DNA of 5,376 nt from Dehalococcoidia bacterium (GCA_030753265.1 JASMCQ010000015.1:1-5376), one strand, 5' to 3'. Counted from the stretch's first letter, positions 1-5,256 are shown. Program-made: numbers and translations. Notes: a model not told the origin generated them from the letters alone.

Positions 1-2
1 TG

Positions 3-377
3 ATCCGGATAAACTTGGCCAAGGAGACGGCCCAGGTGGGCCTGGCCATGGGCCTGAAAGTGGTGGACGCCGGCGGCAAGGCGGCCACGATGTGGGCCGA
101 GGCCGACAGAGGTGATGTGTTCGAGGAGCTTGACGGCCACATGACCGGCCGCGGAGGCCGGACCAATTGGCTGGCCTCCATGGCCCAGGATGTGAAGAAG
201 GGACGCCGGTCCGAGATCGACCAGATGAACGGCCTGGTGACCCGAAAAGGCCGGGAGCTGTCGATACCCACGCCCTTCACCGACGCGGTGGTCGACGCCA
301 TGCACGGCATCGACGACGGGTCGCTCCCCCCCGGTCCGTCCAACGTGGACCGGATCCTCAAGGCCGCTGGCCGGTAG
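3..377 (+). CDS. 2-dehydropantoate 2-reductase (ketopantoate reductase) family protein, C-terminal part
   Basis: This is the last 124 codons of a gene that begins outside the left edge. The frame is open from base 3 and stops with TAG at 375-377. The family reduces ketopantoate to pantoate with NADPH in cytosolic pantothenate/CoA synthesis, though many paralogues act on other substrates. The C-terminal helical domain is recognised by the stretch QDVKKGRRSEIDQMNG, which matches the family pattern QD-x-x-x-x-R-x-(T/S)-EID-x-x-NG. The Glu encoded at 213-215 lines up with the conserved active-site glutamate (Glu256 in E. coli PanE). The following RKGRELSIPTP matches the usual 'GRE.G(I/V)PTP' segment. 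The N-terminal Rossmann domain and catalytic lysine lie off-window, so cofactor use cannot be judged. A TTG at 15 is unlikely to be the true start because it falls inside the domain. The family call is firm; the exact substrate is uncertain. Confidence 0.8.
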   Translation: MRINLAKETAQVGLAMGLKVVDAGGKAATMWAEADRGDVFEELDGHMTGRGGRTNWLASMAQDVKKGRRSEIDQMNGLVTRKGRELSIPTPFTDAVVDAMHGIDDGSLPPGPSNVDRILKAAGR

Positions 378-404
378 GGCCCGTTACGCCATCTCCGACG
401 GGCC
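378..404 (+). terminator. Stem-loop directly after the PanE-like stop codon, possible weak terminator
   Basis: GGCCCGT (378-384) and ACGGGCC (398-404) form a perfect 7-bp stem with a 13-nt loop, starting one base after the TAG. No T-run follows, so it is not a classical intrinsic terminator. It could act as a 3' stability hairpin or assist termination between this gene and the opposing tRNA. Confidence 0.4.
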
Positions 405-509
405 GGCGCGTCCCGCTGGCAGGGGGGTCTTGGAGTTGCTGTCGCGTCATCCCGGCCCGGCCTCCCTTGCCGCCTGGCTCGGGGTCCGCTTCGGTGACGA
501 AGTCTGGAG

Positions 510-583
510 TGGAGCGGGCGATGGGAATCGAACCCACGTGACCAGCTTGGAAGGCTGGAGTTCTACCATTGAGCTACGCCCGC
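510..583 (-). tRNA. tRNA-Gly (anticodon TCC)
   Basis: Read on the minus strand, the 5' end is at 583. The acceptor stem pairs GCGGGCG (583..577) with CGCCCGC (520..514) over 7 bp. It is followed by discriminator T (513) and an encoded CCA (512..510). The anticodon arm is CCAGC-CTTCCAA-GCTGG (558..542), with anticodon TCC at 551..549, reading GGA and other GGN codons. The T-loop is TTCGATT on a 5-bp stem with one G-U pair. The variable loop is short. The D-arm is GCTC-AATGGTA-GAAC, in which position 11 (C, base 573) faces position 24 (A, base 561), a mismatch inside the D-stem. All other stems pair, and the identity elements fit glycine. It is a single tRNA, not a cluster. Confidence 0.96.
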
Positions 584-604
584 CCAGGCGAGAGCTACCG
601 CCCA

Positions 605-633
605 ATTATAAACGGTTGTGGAACCCCTTTCCA
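605..633 (-). promoter_or_regulatory. Sigma-70-type promoter of the tRNA-Gly gene
   Basis: The minus strand reads TGGAAA (633..628, 4 of 6 to the -35 consensus), a 17-nt spacer, then TATAAT (610..605, a perfect -10). The predicted start is near 598, giving a leader of about 15 nt before the tRNA 5' end at 583. Position, orientation and spacing all fit a stable-RNA promoter. Confidence 0.75.
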
Positions 634-737
634 GCTAGACGCATTTCTCGACTCGGGGCCGGCATTACCGGAGCCTGGCTTTGCCTTGTTCGGGGGATGC
701 CCCGGGGTACGTGAGCGCTGCCCACCGAAAGGAAGTG

Positions 738-869
738 CAGATACAGACAGAGACGTACAGACAGACCTACAACCACACCAGACCACACAACTGCCTGGGC
801 TACAGGCCGCCGGCGCCAGAAGCACTCTTGCCTGCCGACCCTGTCCCAGTCATTGTCGGACTAACATAG
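738..869 (+). pseudogene. IS3-family transposase (integrase core), C-terminal remnant
   Basis: One frame ending in TAG at 867-869 contains the segment TYRQTYNHTRPHNCLGYRPP, followed by APEALLP. This is the characteristic C-terminal tail of IS3-family OrfB transposases (rve_3-type pattern W-x-x-x-Y-N-x-x-RPH-x-x-LGY-x-P-P-A-x-E). Key codons are YN at 768-773, RPH at 780-788 and LGY at 795-803. Upstream, in any frame, I see neither the DDE catalytic core nor an OrfA, so only about the last 40 residues survive and the gene cannot be functional. The motif is well preserved, with changes such as Tyr in place of the usual Trp and N-C in place of S-S, so decay may be fairly recent or by deletion. 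The left junction is unclear, around 735-750. The family call is confident; the exact IS is unknown. Confidence 0.75.
742..765 (+). repeat. 10-bp direct repeat TACAGACAGA (two copies, 14-bp period)
   Basis: TACAGACAGA occurs at 742-751 and again at 756-765, separated by CGTA with an overlap-free period of 14. It lies at the apparent left limit of the transposase fragment and partly encodes it, so it may be chance or a slippage/deletion scar. Confidence 0.5.
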
Positions 870-1084
870 GAGGTAGGTCAATCCGAGCGAACCAACCCTG
901 GGCCAGGCAGTCCGTCCCAGAGGCTATCCCACTGGCAAGGCCATGCGGAAGCTGTTCAAGTAACCCAGCACCCTCGCCATTCATATCTGGGCCAGCTGCG
1001 GCAAATTGCCGACATTATTGGCAGCACGGGCTGGCACGAGCCATCACTTCAGTCACAAATGTCCACGGGTGGATGGACCAAAGA

Positions 1085-1112
1085 GCACGTCGCCAGATAT
1101 GGCGGCACGTCG
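1085..1112. repeat. GCACGTCG direct repeat (20-bp period) enclosing a CGCCA/TGGCG dyad
   Basis: GCACGTCG is present at 1085-1092 and 1105-1112, exactly 20 bp apart (about two helical turns). Between and overlapping them is a dyad, CGCCA-GATA-TGGCG (1091-1104). No gene starts nearby on either strand, so a regulatory role is not evident. It could be the end region of a degraded mobile element. Confidence 0.45.
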
Positions 1113-1189
1113 TGGGACGCAGGTAAGCGAACTTGAAAACCGCAACGCGTCGACGGCTCGACCCGTGCGCAGGCCTTTGTTCCGGACAT

Positions 1190-1223
1190 AGAGAAAGGCC
1201 CCTGGTGCTACTCAGGGGCCCTT
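1190..1223 (-). terminator. Intrinsic terminator of the substrate-binding lipoprotein gene
   Basis: On the minus strand AAGGGCCCCTG (1223..1213) pairs with CAGGGGCCTTT (1204..1194) around the 8-nt loop AGTAGCAC, giving an 11-bp stem with one G-U pair, followed by CTCT. The odd pair is G-U when read on the minus strand but A-C on the plus strand, which supports minus-strand function. It lies about 48 bases after the lipoprotein stop codon. Confidence 0.85.
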
Positions 1224-1270
1224 CCGGTCCGGTCTTGTTAACTCACATTGCGAGAGTCTGGAAACGGCCT

Positions 1271-3127
1271 CTACTTGCGGTGCTCGATCCACTCGAAGCC
1301 GTTCATCTGCCTCAGGTCGCCGCGCTTGATGTGATCGGGCCACAGCTCAAGCTTGGGTCCCACGGCCCAGATGTTGTCGAACACGTACAGGCCAAATTGG
1401 CCGAACACCTCATCGAACATGAATTCGAGGGTTTCCAACTCGATGGCATGGCGTTCGTCCTCGGGTATCGTGCGCTTGGCCACGGCGGTCCGCTCTTCCA
1501 ACCAGGGGTGGCTGGCCCCATAGTTGAAGGTGGAATTGTCAGTGTAGTTGGCCAGGCCATGGGTCGGCGCCAGCCGGATGGCCGAGGAGTGGCAGGTGGC
1601 CCCCTGGTAGGTCCGACCCACCAGCTGCGGCCGAAGGGCGCTGTAAGGGATCCGCTGGAACTCCACGGTGACGCCGATATCGTCCCACATCTGGGCGATG
1701 GCCTCGCAGGCTTCCACCTCGGCGGGCGCGTTGCGGATGGACGGCGTCAGCGTCATCGAGAAGCCGTCGGGGTAGCCTGCCTCGGCCAGTAGCTGCTGGG
1801 CCCGAGCCGGGTCGAAGTCCCAGACCATGTCGGCCGGTATGCGGGCCTCATCCGGCCCCGCCCATTCCTTGGCGACCAGGGGGTGGCCGAAACCCTTCAG
1901 CAGGGTGTCTACCAGTAGCTGGCGGTCGATGGCTATCGAGAGGGCCAGACGAACCTTGCGGGCCTTGGCCCATTCCTCGGAGTCGAGGTCCGCGTCGGGG
2001 GACACCCAGGGAAGGTCCGAGTGGTAGTTGGAGTCCGCTTTACCCTCCCCTGCGGGCACGTATTGCTGGCCGTATAGATGAAGGCCGGCCTGGCCCGCGC
2101 CGGGCACCTGCATGAACCTGGCCCCCTCTACTTGCTCTATCAGGGCCAGGGAGTCGAGGGCTATTACCGAGGTGTCCAGGCTCCCCGTCTGGAAGCCGGC
2201 CACTCTGGCGGACTCCTCAGGGACCTCCCAGAGCACCAGTTCGGCGAAGGCGGGCGTCCGGCGCCAGTGGTCCTCAACGGCCCTCAGCCGCCAAAACTCC
2301 GCGGAGCGGGACTCTTCGATCTCCCAGGGCCCGGTGGCGGCAGTATTGGTGTTGGTCTCGTCTTCGCCGAGTTCGTCGTTCTGTTTCTTGCTGACAACAT
2401 AGGCCACGGAAGACCTGGGCGTCCCCATCAGCTCTTTTATGCCGATGTCGGAGAACGGTTCGCCGGTGTACAGCACCACGGTGTAATCGTCTGGGGTCGT
2501 GACGGAGCCGTTCTCGTTCATCCAGATGTCCCTGGCGTCGGAGGCCCTGGGGTGCCTTTCGCTGCTGGCGATCATCTCGTGGGACCAGGCCACGTCTTCG
2601 GAGGTCATCTCCCCATAGCCCTTCTGGAACTGGACTCCTTTCCGGAGCTTGAAGGTCCAGGTGACGAAGTCCTCGGAGACGCTCCAGCTAGTCGCGAGCA
2701 TCGGGGACAGCACCCCGTCGGCGTCGTTCATTGCCATCGATTCCGTGACGCCGACGGCGGAGTTGACGAAGACCTGGGGATTGCCCGCCAGCTTGGGATG
2801 GGCCATGAACGGCGCGATCTCCTTCTGGCCCACGTTGATGGTGCCGCTGGGCTTCGCCGCTGGGGCGGCGGACGTGGCCCTGGGAGTAGCGGTGGGCAAC
2901 GAGGTGGCTGAGGGCGCTCTGGTGGCCGGCAATTCCTTGGTGGCGGCCGGACCCGCGGTAGCCGCCGGTGCGGCGGTCGCCGCGGGCGCCGATGTGGCAG
3001 CCGGGGCGGTGGTGGGCCGAGGCGTCGCCGTGGCCGACGCTCCGCAGGCTACGATGAAAAGCAGGAGCAGAATCACGGAAGTGAACATCATTGCTTTGGA
3101 CCTTTTCAGCCAGCGGATTCGCATCAT
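1271..3127 (-). CDS. ABC transporter substrate-binding lipoprotein, family 5 (SBP_bac_5; DppA/OppA-like)
   Basis: A complete gene of 618 codons. The family binds peptides, nickel or other small solutes outside the membrane and delivers them to an ABC permease. The N-terminus is a lipoprotein signal: basic MMRIRWLKRSK, hydrophobic core FTSVILLLLFIVA, and lipobox I-V-A-C with Cys28 as the lipidated residue. Residues 29 to about 94 are an Ala/Pro/Thr tether with a six-residue repeat. The binding domain follows: LATSWSVSEDFVTWTFKLRKGV at about 144-165 and MTSEDV at 174-179 match the family signature, and a later R-x-A-L-x-x-AIDR-x-x-L segment is the usual C-lobe motif. The size fits the family (about 500-600) plus the tether. 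GAGGGG (3137..3132) lies 4 nt before the first ATG and 7 nt before the second (3124), so translation may begin at the second Met. No permease or ATPase gene is adjacent. The ligand cannot be told from sequence. Confidence 0.93.
   Translation of the reverse strand: MMRIRWLKRSKAMMFTSVILLLLFIVACGASATATPRPTTAPAATSAPAATAAPAATAGPAATKELPATRAPSATSLPTATPRATSAAPAAKPSGTINVGQKEIAPFMAHPKLAGNPQVFVNSAVGVTESMAMNDADGVLSPMLATSWSVSEDFVTWTFKLRKGVQFQKGYGEMTSEDVAWSHEMIASSERHPRASDARDIWMNENGSVTTPDDYTVVLYTGEPFSDIGIKELMGTPRSSVAYVVSKKQNDELGEDETNTNTAATGPWEIEESRSAEFWRLRAVEDHWRRTPAFAELVLWEVPEESARVAGFQTGSLDTSVIALDSLALIEQVEGARFMQVPGAGQAGLHLYGQQYVPAGEGKADSNYHSDLPWVSPDADLDSEEWAKARKVRLALSIAIDRQLLVDTLLKGFGHPLVAKEWAGPDEARIPADMVWDFDPARAQQLLAEAGYPDGFSMTLTPSIRNAPAEVEACEAIAQMWDDIGVTVEFQRIPYSALRPQLVGRTYQGATCHSSAIRLAPTHGLANYTDNSTFNYGASHPWLEERTAVAKRTIPEDERHAIELETLEFMFDEVFGQFGLYVFDNIWAVGPKLELWPDHIKRGDLRQMNGFEWIEHRK
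2882..3007 (-). repeat. Seven-copy 18-nt repeat encoding an Ala/Pro/Thr hexapeptide tether
   Basis: Residues 41-82 of the binding lipoprotein form seven hexads of the type A-P-A-A-T-x: APAATS, APAATA, APAATA, GPAATK, ELPATR, APSATS, LPTATP. Thr recurs exactly every sixth residue (45, 51, 57, 63, 69, 75, 81). The segment follows the lipidated Cys28 and precedes the folded domain, so it is a flexible stalk. The first four units are nearly identical and the last three have diverged, which suggests growth by in-frame tandem duplication. Confidence 0.8.
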
Positions 3128-3176
3128 TTAACCCCTCAGATCTAGGTTAGTGGAGAACCAAGTCCGGTGACCGTCG

Positions 3177-3194
3177 GAGGCTGCCGCCAGCCTC
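3177..3194 (-). promoter_or_regulatory. Hairpin in the 5' leader of the lipoprotein mRNA
   Basis: GAGGCTG (3177-3183) and CAGCCTC (3188-3194) form a perfect 7-bp stem with a 4-nt loop, about 50 nt upstream of the lipoprotein start. No T-run follows on the minus strand, so it is not a terminator; it may be an mRNA 5' stability element. It does not match a riboswitch I recognise. Confidence 0.4.
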
Positions 3195-3306
3195 TCTTGC
3201 TGATCTCGTCACTAATACGCGACTTGCGCACCGAAACAGCCAGCATGCCGACAGAACCAGCCGCCATGCCGCGGCAGACGCCAACCTAACACCAGGTAGC
3301 CGCAAA

Positions 3307-3321
3307 ATTACCCAGGGTAAT
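3307..3321. promoter_or_regulatory. Operator-like dyad ATTACCC-A-GGGTAAT
   Basis: A perfect 7-bp inverted repeat with a single central base. It overlaps the -10 box (3324..3319) and covers the predicted start site (about 3312) of the minus-strand lipoprotein promoter. A dimeric repressor bound here would block transcription directly. The regulator is not in the window and I cannot assign a family from the site alone. Confidence 0.6.
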
Positions 3322-3347
3322 ATAAGCCATGGCGCCGAGCCTGTCAA
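3319..3347 (-). promoter_or_regulatory. Sigma-70-type promoter of the substrate-binding lipoprotein gene
   Basis: The minus strand reads TTGACA (3347..3342, perfect -35), a 17-nt spacer, then TATATT (3324..3319, 5 of 6 to the -10 consensus). The start would be near 3312, giving a 5' leader of about 185 nt before the ATG. This is the strongest promoter in the window, consistent with the high expression usual for solute-binding proteins. Confidence 0.8.
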
Positions 3348-3361
3348 CTATTGTGATAGTT
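3346..3361. promoter_or_regulatory. Second dyad AACTAT-TGTG-ATAGTT next to the -35 box
   Basis: A perfect 6-bp inverted repeat with a 4-nt centre. It overlaps the upstream edge of the -35 hexamer by two bases and extends upstream of it, a position typical of activator sites or of an auxiliary operator. Its sequence is unrelated to the dyad at 3307-3321, so two different regulators are likely. The centres are about 40 bp apart. Confidence 0.5.
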
Positions 3362-3538
3362 TAGGGGCTCTATTATCGGCATTTAGCCAACATGAGTTGA
3401 TTAAATTCAGGTCTCGGTATCGCCGTGCCTGGGTTTGGTATCACCCTGGCTCGAACCGGGCCGGAGATGTCGAGGGGGCGCCATGGTACTGGCGTTCAAT
3501 CGGGGGCCGAATTGTCCTGGCCGGCCGGGCTGAAAGCC

Positions 3539-3568
3539 TCGACCCGGCGTCTGAGGGCCTGTTATAGT
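3539..3568 (+). promoter_or_regulatory. Probable promoter of the MFS transporter gene
   Basis: TCGACC (3539-3544, 4 of 6 to the -35 consensus), an 18-nt spacer, and TATAGT (3563-3568, 5 of 6) preceded by TG at 3560-3561, an extended -10. The start would be near 3575, leaving a leader of about 137 nt. It is the best plus-strand candidate in the divergent region but weaker than the promoter of the opposing gene. Confidence 0.5.
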
Positions 3569-3711
3569 GGCCCCTTGGACGTGAAAATGGCACACGCAGG
3601 CGCGGGCAATTCCCTCGCCCCGGGCACGGCCTTGCCCTCACCGGACCGGTTCGGCCCGCGGCGGGAAACCGAGGTCACGCTGTGGGGAGGCCGGGCAGGG
3701 GTGGCAAGGTG

Positions 3712-4938
3712 ATGGAGTCGTCGCCCAGCCAAGGATTGACCGGTCGAGCCTTACCCCGCAACCCCTATCGCTTCGTGATTGCGGGGCTTCTCCTGGCGGC
3801 CCACCTGGCGGTGGGTATGAATGCCTTCGTCGTCGCCCCCCTCTTGCCTCTAATAATCGAGGAATACGAGATAAGCCGCGCTACGGCGAGTCTGCTGGTA
3901 GCTCTGCCGCTGCTCGTCACCGCCGGTTTTGGCCTGCCCGGGGGGGTGATAATCGCCCGGCTAGGGGTCCGGAAGAGCATCCTCGCCGGGTGGTGCTTGG
4001 TGGCGCCGCTGGCGCTGGCGGCGGTAGCTCCCAACTTCGCCACGCTGCTGGCGTCGCGGCTGGCCTTCGGGGCCGGCGTCGCGTTCCTTCTGACGGCCTC
4101 CGGGCCATTGCTGATGCGCTGGTTCAGCCCCAAGGAGCTTCTCGTCATAAACGGCCTGGACACGGCTGCCTTGAGCCTGGGTATTGCCCTGTCCGTGACC
4201 ACGGCGGCGCCCCTGGCCGACGTGCTGGGGTGGCAGAACACCCTCGGCGTTTTCGGGACCGCCGGGGTGATGGGCGCCGTGGCCTGGGTTGTCTTGGGCC
4301 GGACTCCCAACGATGGCAGCCACCGGGCGCCCATGGTCAGCCGGAAAGAGCTGTGGGCGGTCCTGTCGAACCGGTGGGTAGTCCTGCTGGTAGCCGCCGA
4401 CGCAGGCGTCTTGACTCAGTACACCGCCCTCAGCAGCTGGCTTCCCACCTTTTACAACGAGGTGCGGGGAATATCCCTGGCCCGGGCCGGCTTCCTCACG
4501 GGTCTTCTGCCCTTTGTGGGGGTTTTCGGGGTGCTGGCCGGTGGAATCCTGGCGACCCGAACCCGCTCCAAAAGGGTGTTCTTCACGGTGCCCGGAGTAA
4601 TGGTGGTGGTGGGCGGGATCGGCACCTTCATTTCAGGGAACATGCCCGCAATTTATGCGTCGGTGATAATCCTCGGCATCGGGTCTTGGCTGTACGTTCC
4701 CACCCTGCTGTCGCTGCCCATGGAGATGCCTGGTATGACGCCGGAGCGGGTCGCGATAGTTTGGGGCTCCTATCTTACGGCGTCCGGCTTCGGCATGTTC
4801 CTGGCTCCGCTTGTGGTGGGCGGTCTGCGGGACGTTACCGGCAGCTTCCTGCCGGGCTTCATGATCTGCGCCGCGGCAGCCGGGTCTCTTTTGGTCGCCG
4901 GTATTCTCTTGCCCAGGAGTGACGCCGGGCCGGGATGA
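3712..4938 (+). CDS. Major facilitator superfamily (MFS) transporter
   Basis: A 408-residue inner-membrane secondary transporter if started at ATG 3712. Twelve hydrophobic segments are visible, the first (about residues 21-43) following a short polar N-terminus and the last ending near residue 401. Between helices 2 and 3, GGVIIARLGVRKS is the MFS motif A loop, with Ala in place of the usual Asp before Arg. A polar central loop (about residues 196-218, RTPNDGSHRAPMVSRKELW) divides the two six-helix halves. The general look resembles the CynX/NimT-like or sugar-acid/organic-anion branches, but the substrate is not readable. GGTGG at 3700-3704 is 7 nt before the ATG; an alternative GTG at 3682, with GAGGT 6 nt upstream, would add ten residues. 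It is divergent from the binding-protein gene, with an FAD-enzyme gene 318 bp downstream on the same strand. Confidence 0.9.
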   Translation: MESSPSQGLTGRALPRNPYRFVIAGLLLAAHLAVGMNAFVVAPLLPLIIEEYEISRATASLLVALPLLVTAGFGLPGGVIIARLGVRKSILAGWCLVAPLALAAVAPNFATLLASRLAFGAGVAFLLTASGPLLMRWFSPKELLVINGLDTAALSLGIALSVTTAAPLADVLGWQNTLGVFGTAGVMGAVAWVVLGRTPNDGSHRAPMVSRKELWAVLSNRWVVLLVAADAGVLTQYTALSSWLPTFYNEVRGISLARAGFLTGLLPFVGVFGVLAGGILATRTRSKRVFFTVPGVMVVVGGIGTFISGNMPAIYASVIILGIGSWLYVPTLLSLPMEMPGMTPERVAIVWGSYLTASGFGMFLAPLVVGGLRDVTGSFLPGFMICAAAAGSLLVAGILLPRSDAGPG

Positions 4939-4953
4939 GCGCCGGCATCAGGA

Positions 4954-4982
4954 TTGACAACAAATACGGCGGCGAGTACCTT
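4954..4982 (+). promoter_or_regulatory. Possible promoter downstream of the MFS gene
   Basis: A perfect -35 hexamer TTGACA (4954-4959) is followed after 17 nt by TACCTT (4977-4982), only 3 of 6 to the -10 consensus. If used, it would start near 4990, within the TACATATC tandem repeat, and give the FAD-enzyme gene a leader of about 265 nt. The weak -10 suggests activator dependence or chance. Confidence 0.3.
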
Positions 4983-4998
4983 TACATATCTACATATC
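4983..4998 (+). repeat. Tandem 8-bp repeat TACATATC x2
   Basis: TACATATC occurs twice head to tail with no spacer, an AT-rich island in very GC-rich DNA. It sits at the expected start site of the possible promoter at 4954-4982 and could be a protein-binding site. Confidence 0.5.
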
Positions 4999-5061
4999 GA
5001 CGCCAGCGGGCCGAGGGAATCTGTTGCGCCGGCCGGCCGGCCACGGCCGCCGCCGGGTAGA

Positions 5062-5095
5062 CCCCGCGGATTTGCCTCGATAATGTCCCCCGCGG
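5062..5095. repeat. Direct repeat CCCCGCGGA, 25-bp spacing
   Basis: CCCCGCGGA is found at 5062-5070 and 5087-5095; each copy has the palindromic core CCGCGG. In GC-rich DNA this could be chance, but the pair lies upstream of the FAD-enzyme gene where control sites are expected. Confidence 0.35.
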
Positions 5096-5256
5096 AACCC
5101 GCCGCACTTCGGCCAGACTGATCTACATGAGTAAAAGGAGAAGACCTGCACCGCACCGGAGGTACTGTTGTGGGCGCCGCCAGCCGCCCGGCGGCTAGAT
5201 TGGCTCCGGACGGGGGCACCAGAGGTGAGCTTCTCGGTTGGTTGTGGAGGAAGCTT

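Larger units (their letters stand above)
584..1270. other. Gene-poor region between tRNA-Gly and the binding-protein gene
   Basis: About 690 bases with no intact gene. It holds the tRNA promoter (605-633), a small CGGGG/CCCCG hairpin at 691-704, a transposase C-terminal fragment (about 738-869), short repeats, and the terminator of the minus-strand lipoprotein gene (1190-1223). The longer open frames here have unremarkable composition, no convincing ribosome-binding site and no recognisable domain apart from the transposase tail. It reads as a mobile-element graveyard between two stable transcription units. Confidence 0.6.
3128..3711. other. Divergent intergenic region between binding-protein and MFS genes
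   Basis: This 584-bp stretch separates two outward-pointing genes. The left half carries the lipoprotein promoter (3319-3347), two dyads (3307-3321 and 3346-3361) and a leader of about 185 nt with a hairpin at 3177-3194 and a 10-bp palindrome TGCCGCGGCA at 3267-3276. The stretch 3300-3420 is clearly more AT-rich than its surroundings, as expected for control DNA. The right half is GC-rich and carries a probable MFS promoter (3539-3568). I find no credible gene in it. Confidence 0.7.
4939..5256. other. Intergenic region between MFS and FAD-oxidoreductase genes
   Basis: This 318-bp stretch shows no convincing gene. It contains a TTGACA (4954-4959), a tandem TACATATC repeat (4983-4998), a self-complementary run of CCGG units (5028-5042), a 9-bp direct repeat CCCCGCGGA (5062-5070 and 5087-5095) and a 23-codon Arg-rich open frame from ATG 5127 to TAG 5198 with no ribosome-binding site in front. 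No strong intrinsic terminator follows the MFS stop, so read-through into the downstream gene is possible. Confidence 0.6.

Noticed and set aside
489..502. CTTCG/CGAAG hairpin as a terminator for tRNA-Gly
   Set aside because: The stem is only 5 bp and no T-run follows on the minus strand, so it is too weak to call.
569..1126. 185-codon plus-strand frame across the gene-poor region
   Set aside because: It begins inside the tRNA gene, its translation is Cys/Pro/Arg/Ser-rich, and it covers the transposase fragment in a different frame from the one carrying the IS3 motif.
1133..1792. 219-codon open frame on the plus strand
   Set aside because: It overlaps the terminator and the 3' part of the lipoprotein gene in antisense, with no ribosome-binding site and no recognisable motif.
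2078..2911. 277-codon open frame on the plus strand
   Set aside because: It is antisense to the binding-protein gene. Its Gly/Arg/Pro-rich composition is typical of a GC-rich shadow frame and it shows no domain.
3147..3347. 66-codon minus-strand frame upstream of the lipoprotein gene, a possible upstream peptide
   Set aside because: Its start codon lies in the -35 box, upstream of the predicted transcript start near 3312, so it would not be translated from that transcript.
3425..3712. 95-codon plus-strand frame before the MFS gene
   Set aside because: It spans the probable MFS promoter, has no ribosome-binding site and shows no protein-like pattern.
3765..4334. 189-codon minus-strand frame inside the MFS gene
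   Set aside because: An antisense shadow rich in Ala/Pro/Arg/Ser with no family features.
3990..4922. 310-codon plus-strand frame inside the MFS gene
   Set aside because: It is a frame-shifted reading of the MFS transporter. The MFS frame has clear transmembrane segments, while this one is Gly/Arg-rich with no structure.
5028..5042. CCGG-unit run as a structured element
   Set aside because: A short self-complementary tetranucleotide run is expected by chance in such GC-rich DNA.
4770..5219. 149-codon minus-strand frame at the end of the MFS gene and beyond
   Set aside because: Half is antisense to the MFS gene and the rest is low-complexity Gly/Arg/Pro. No start signal was seen.
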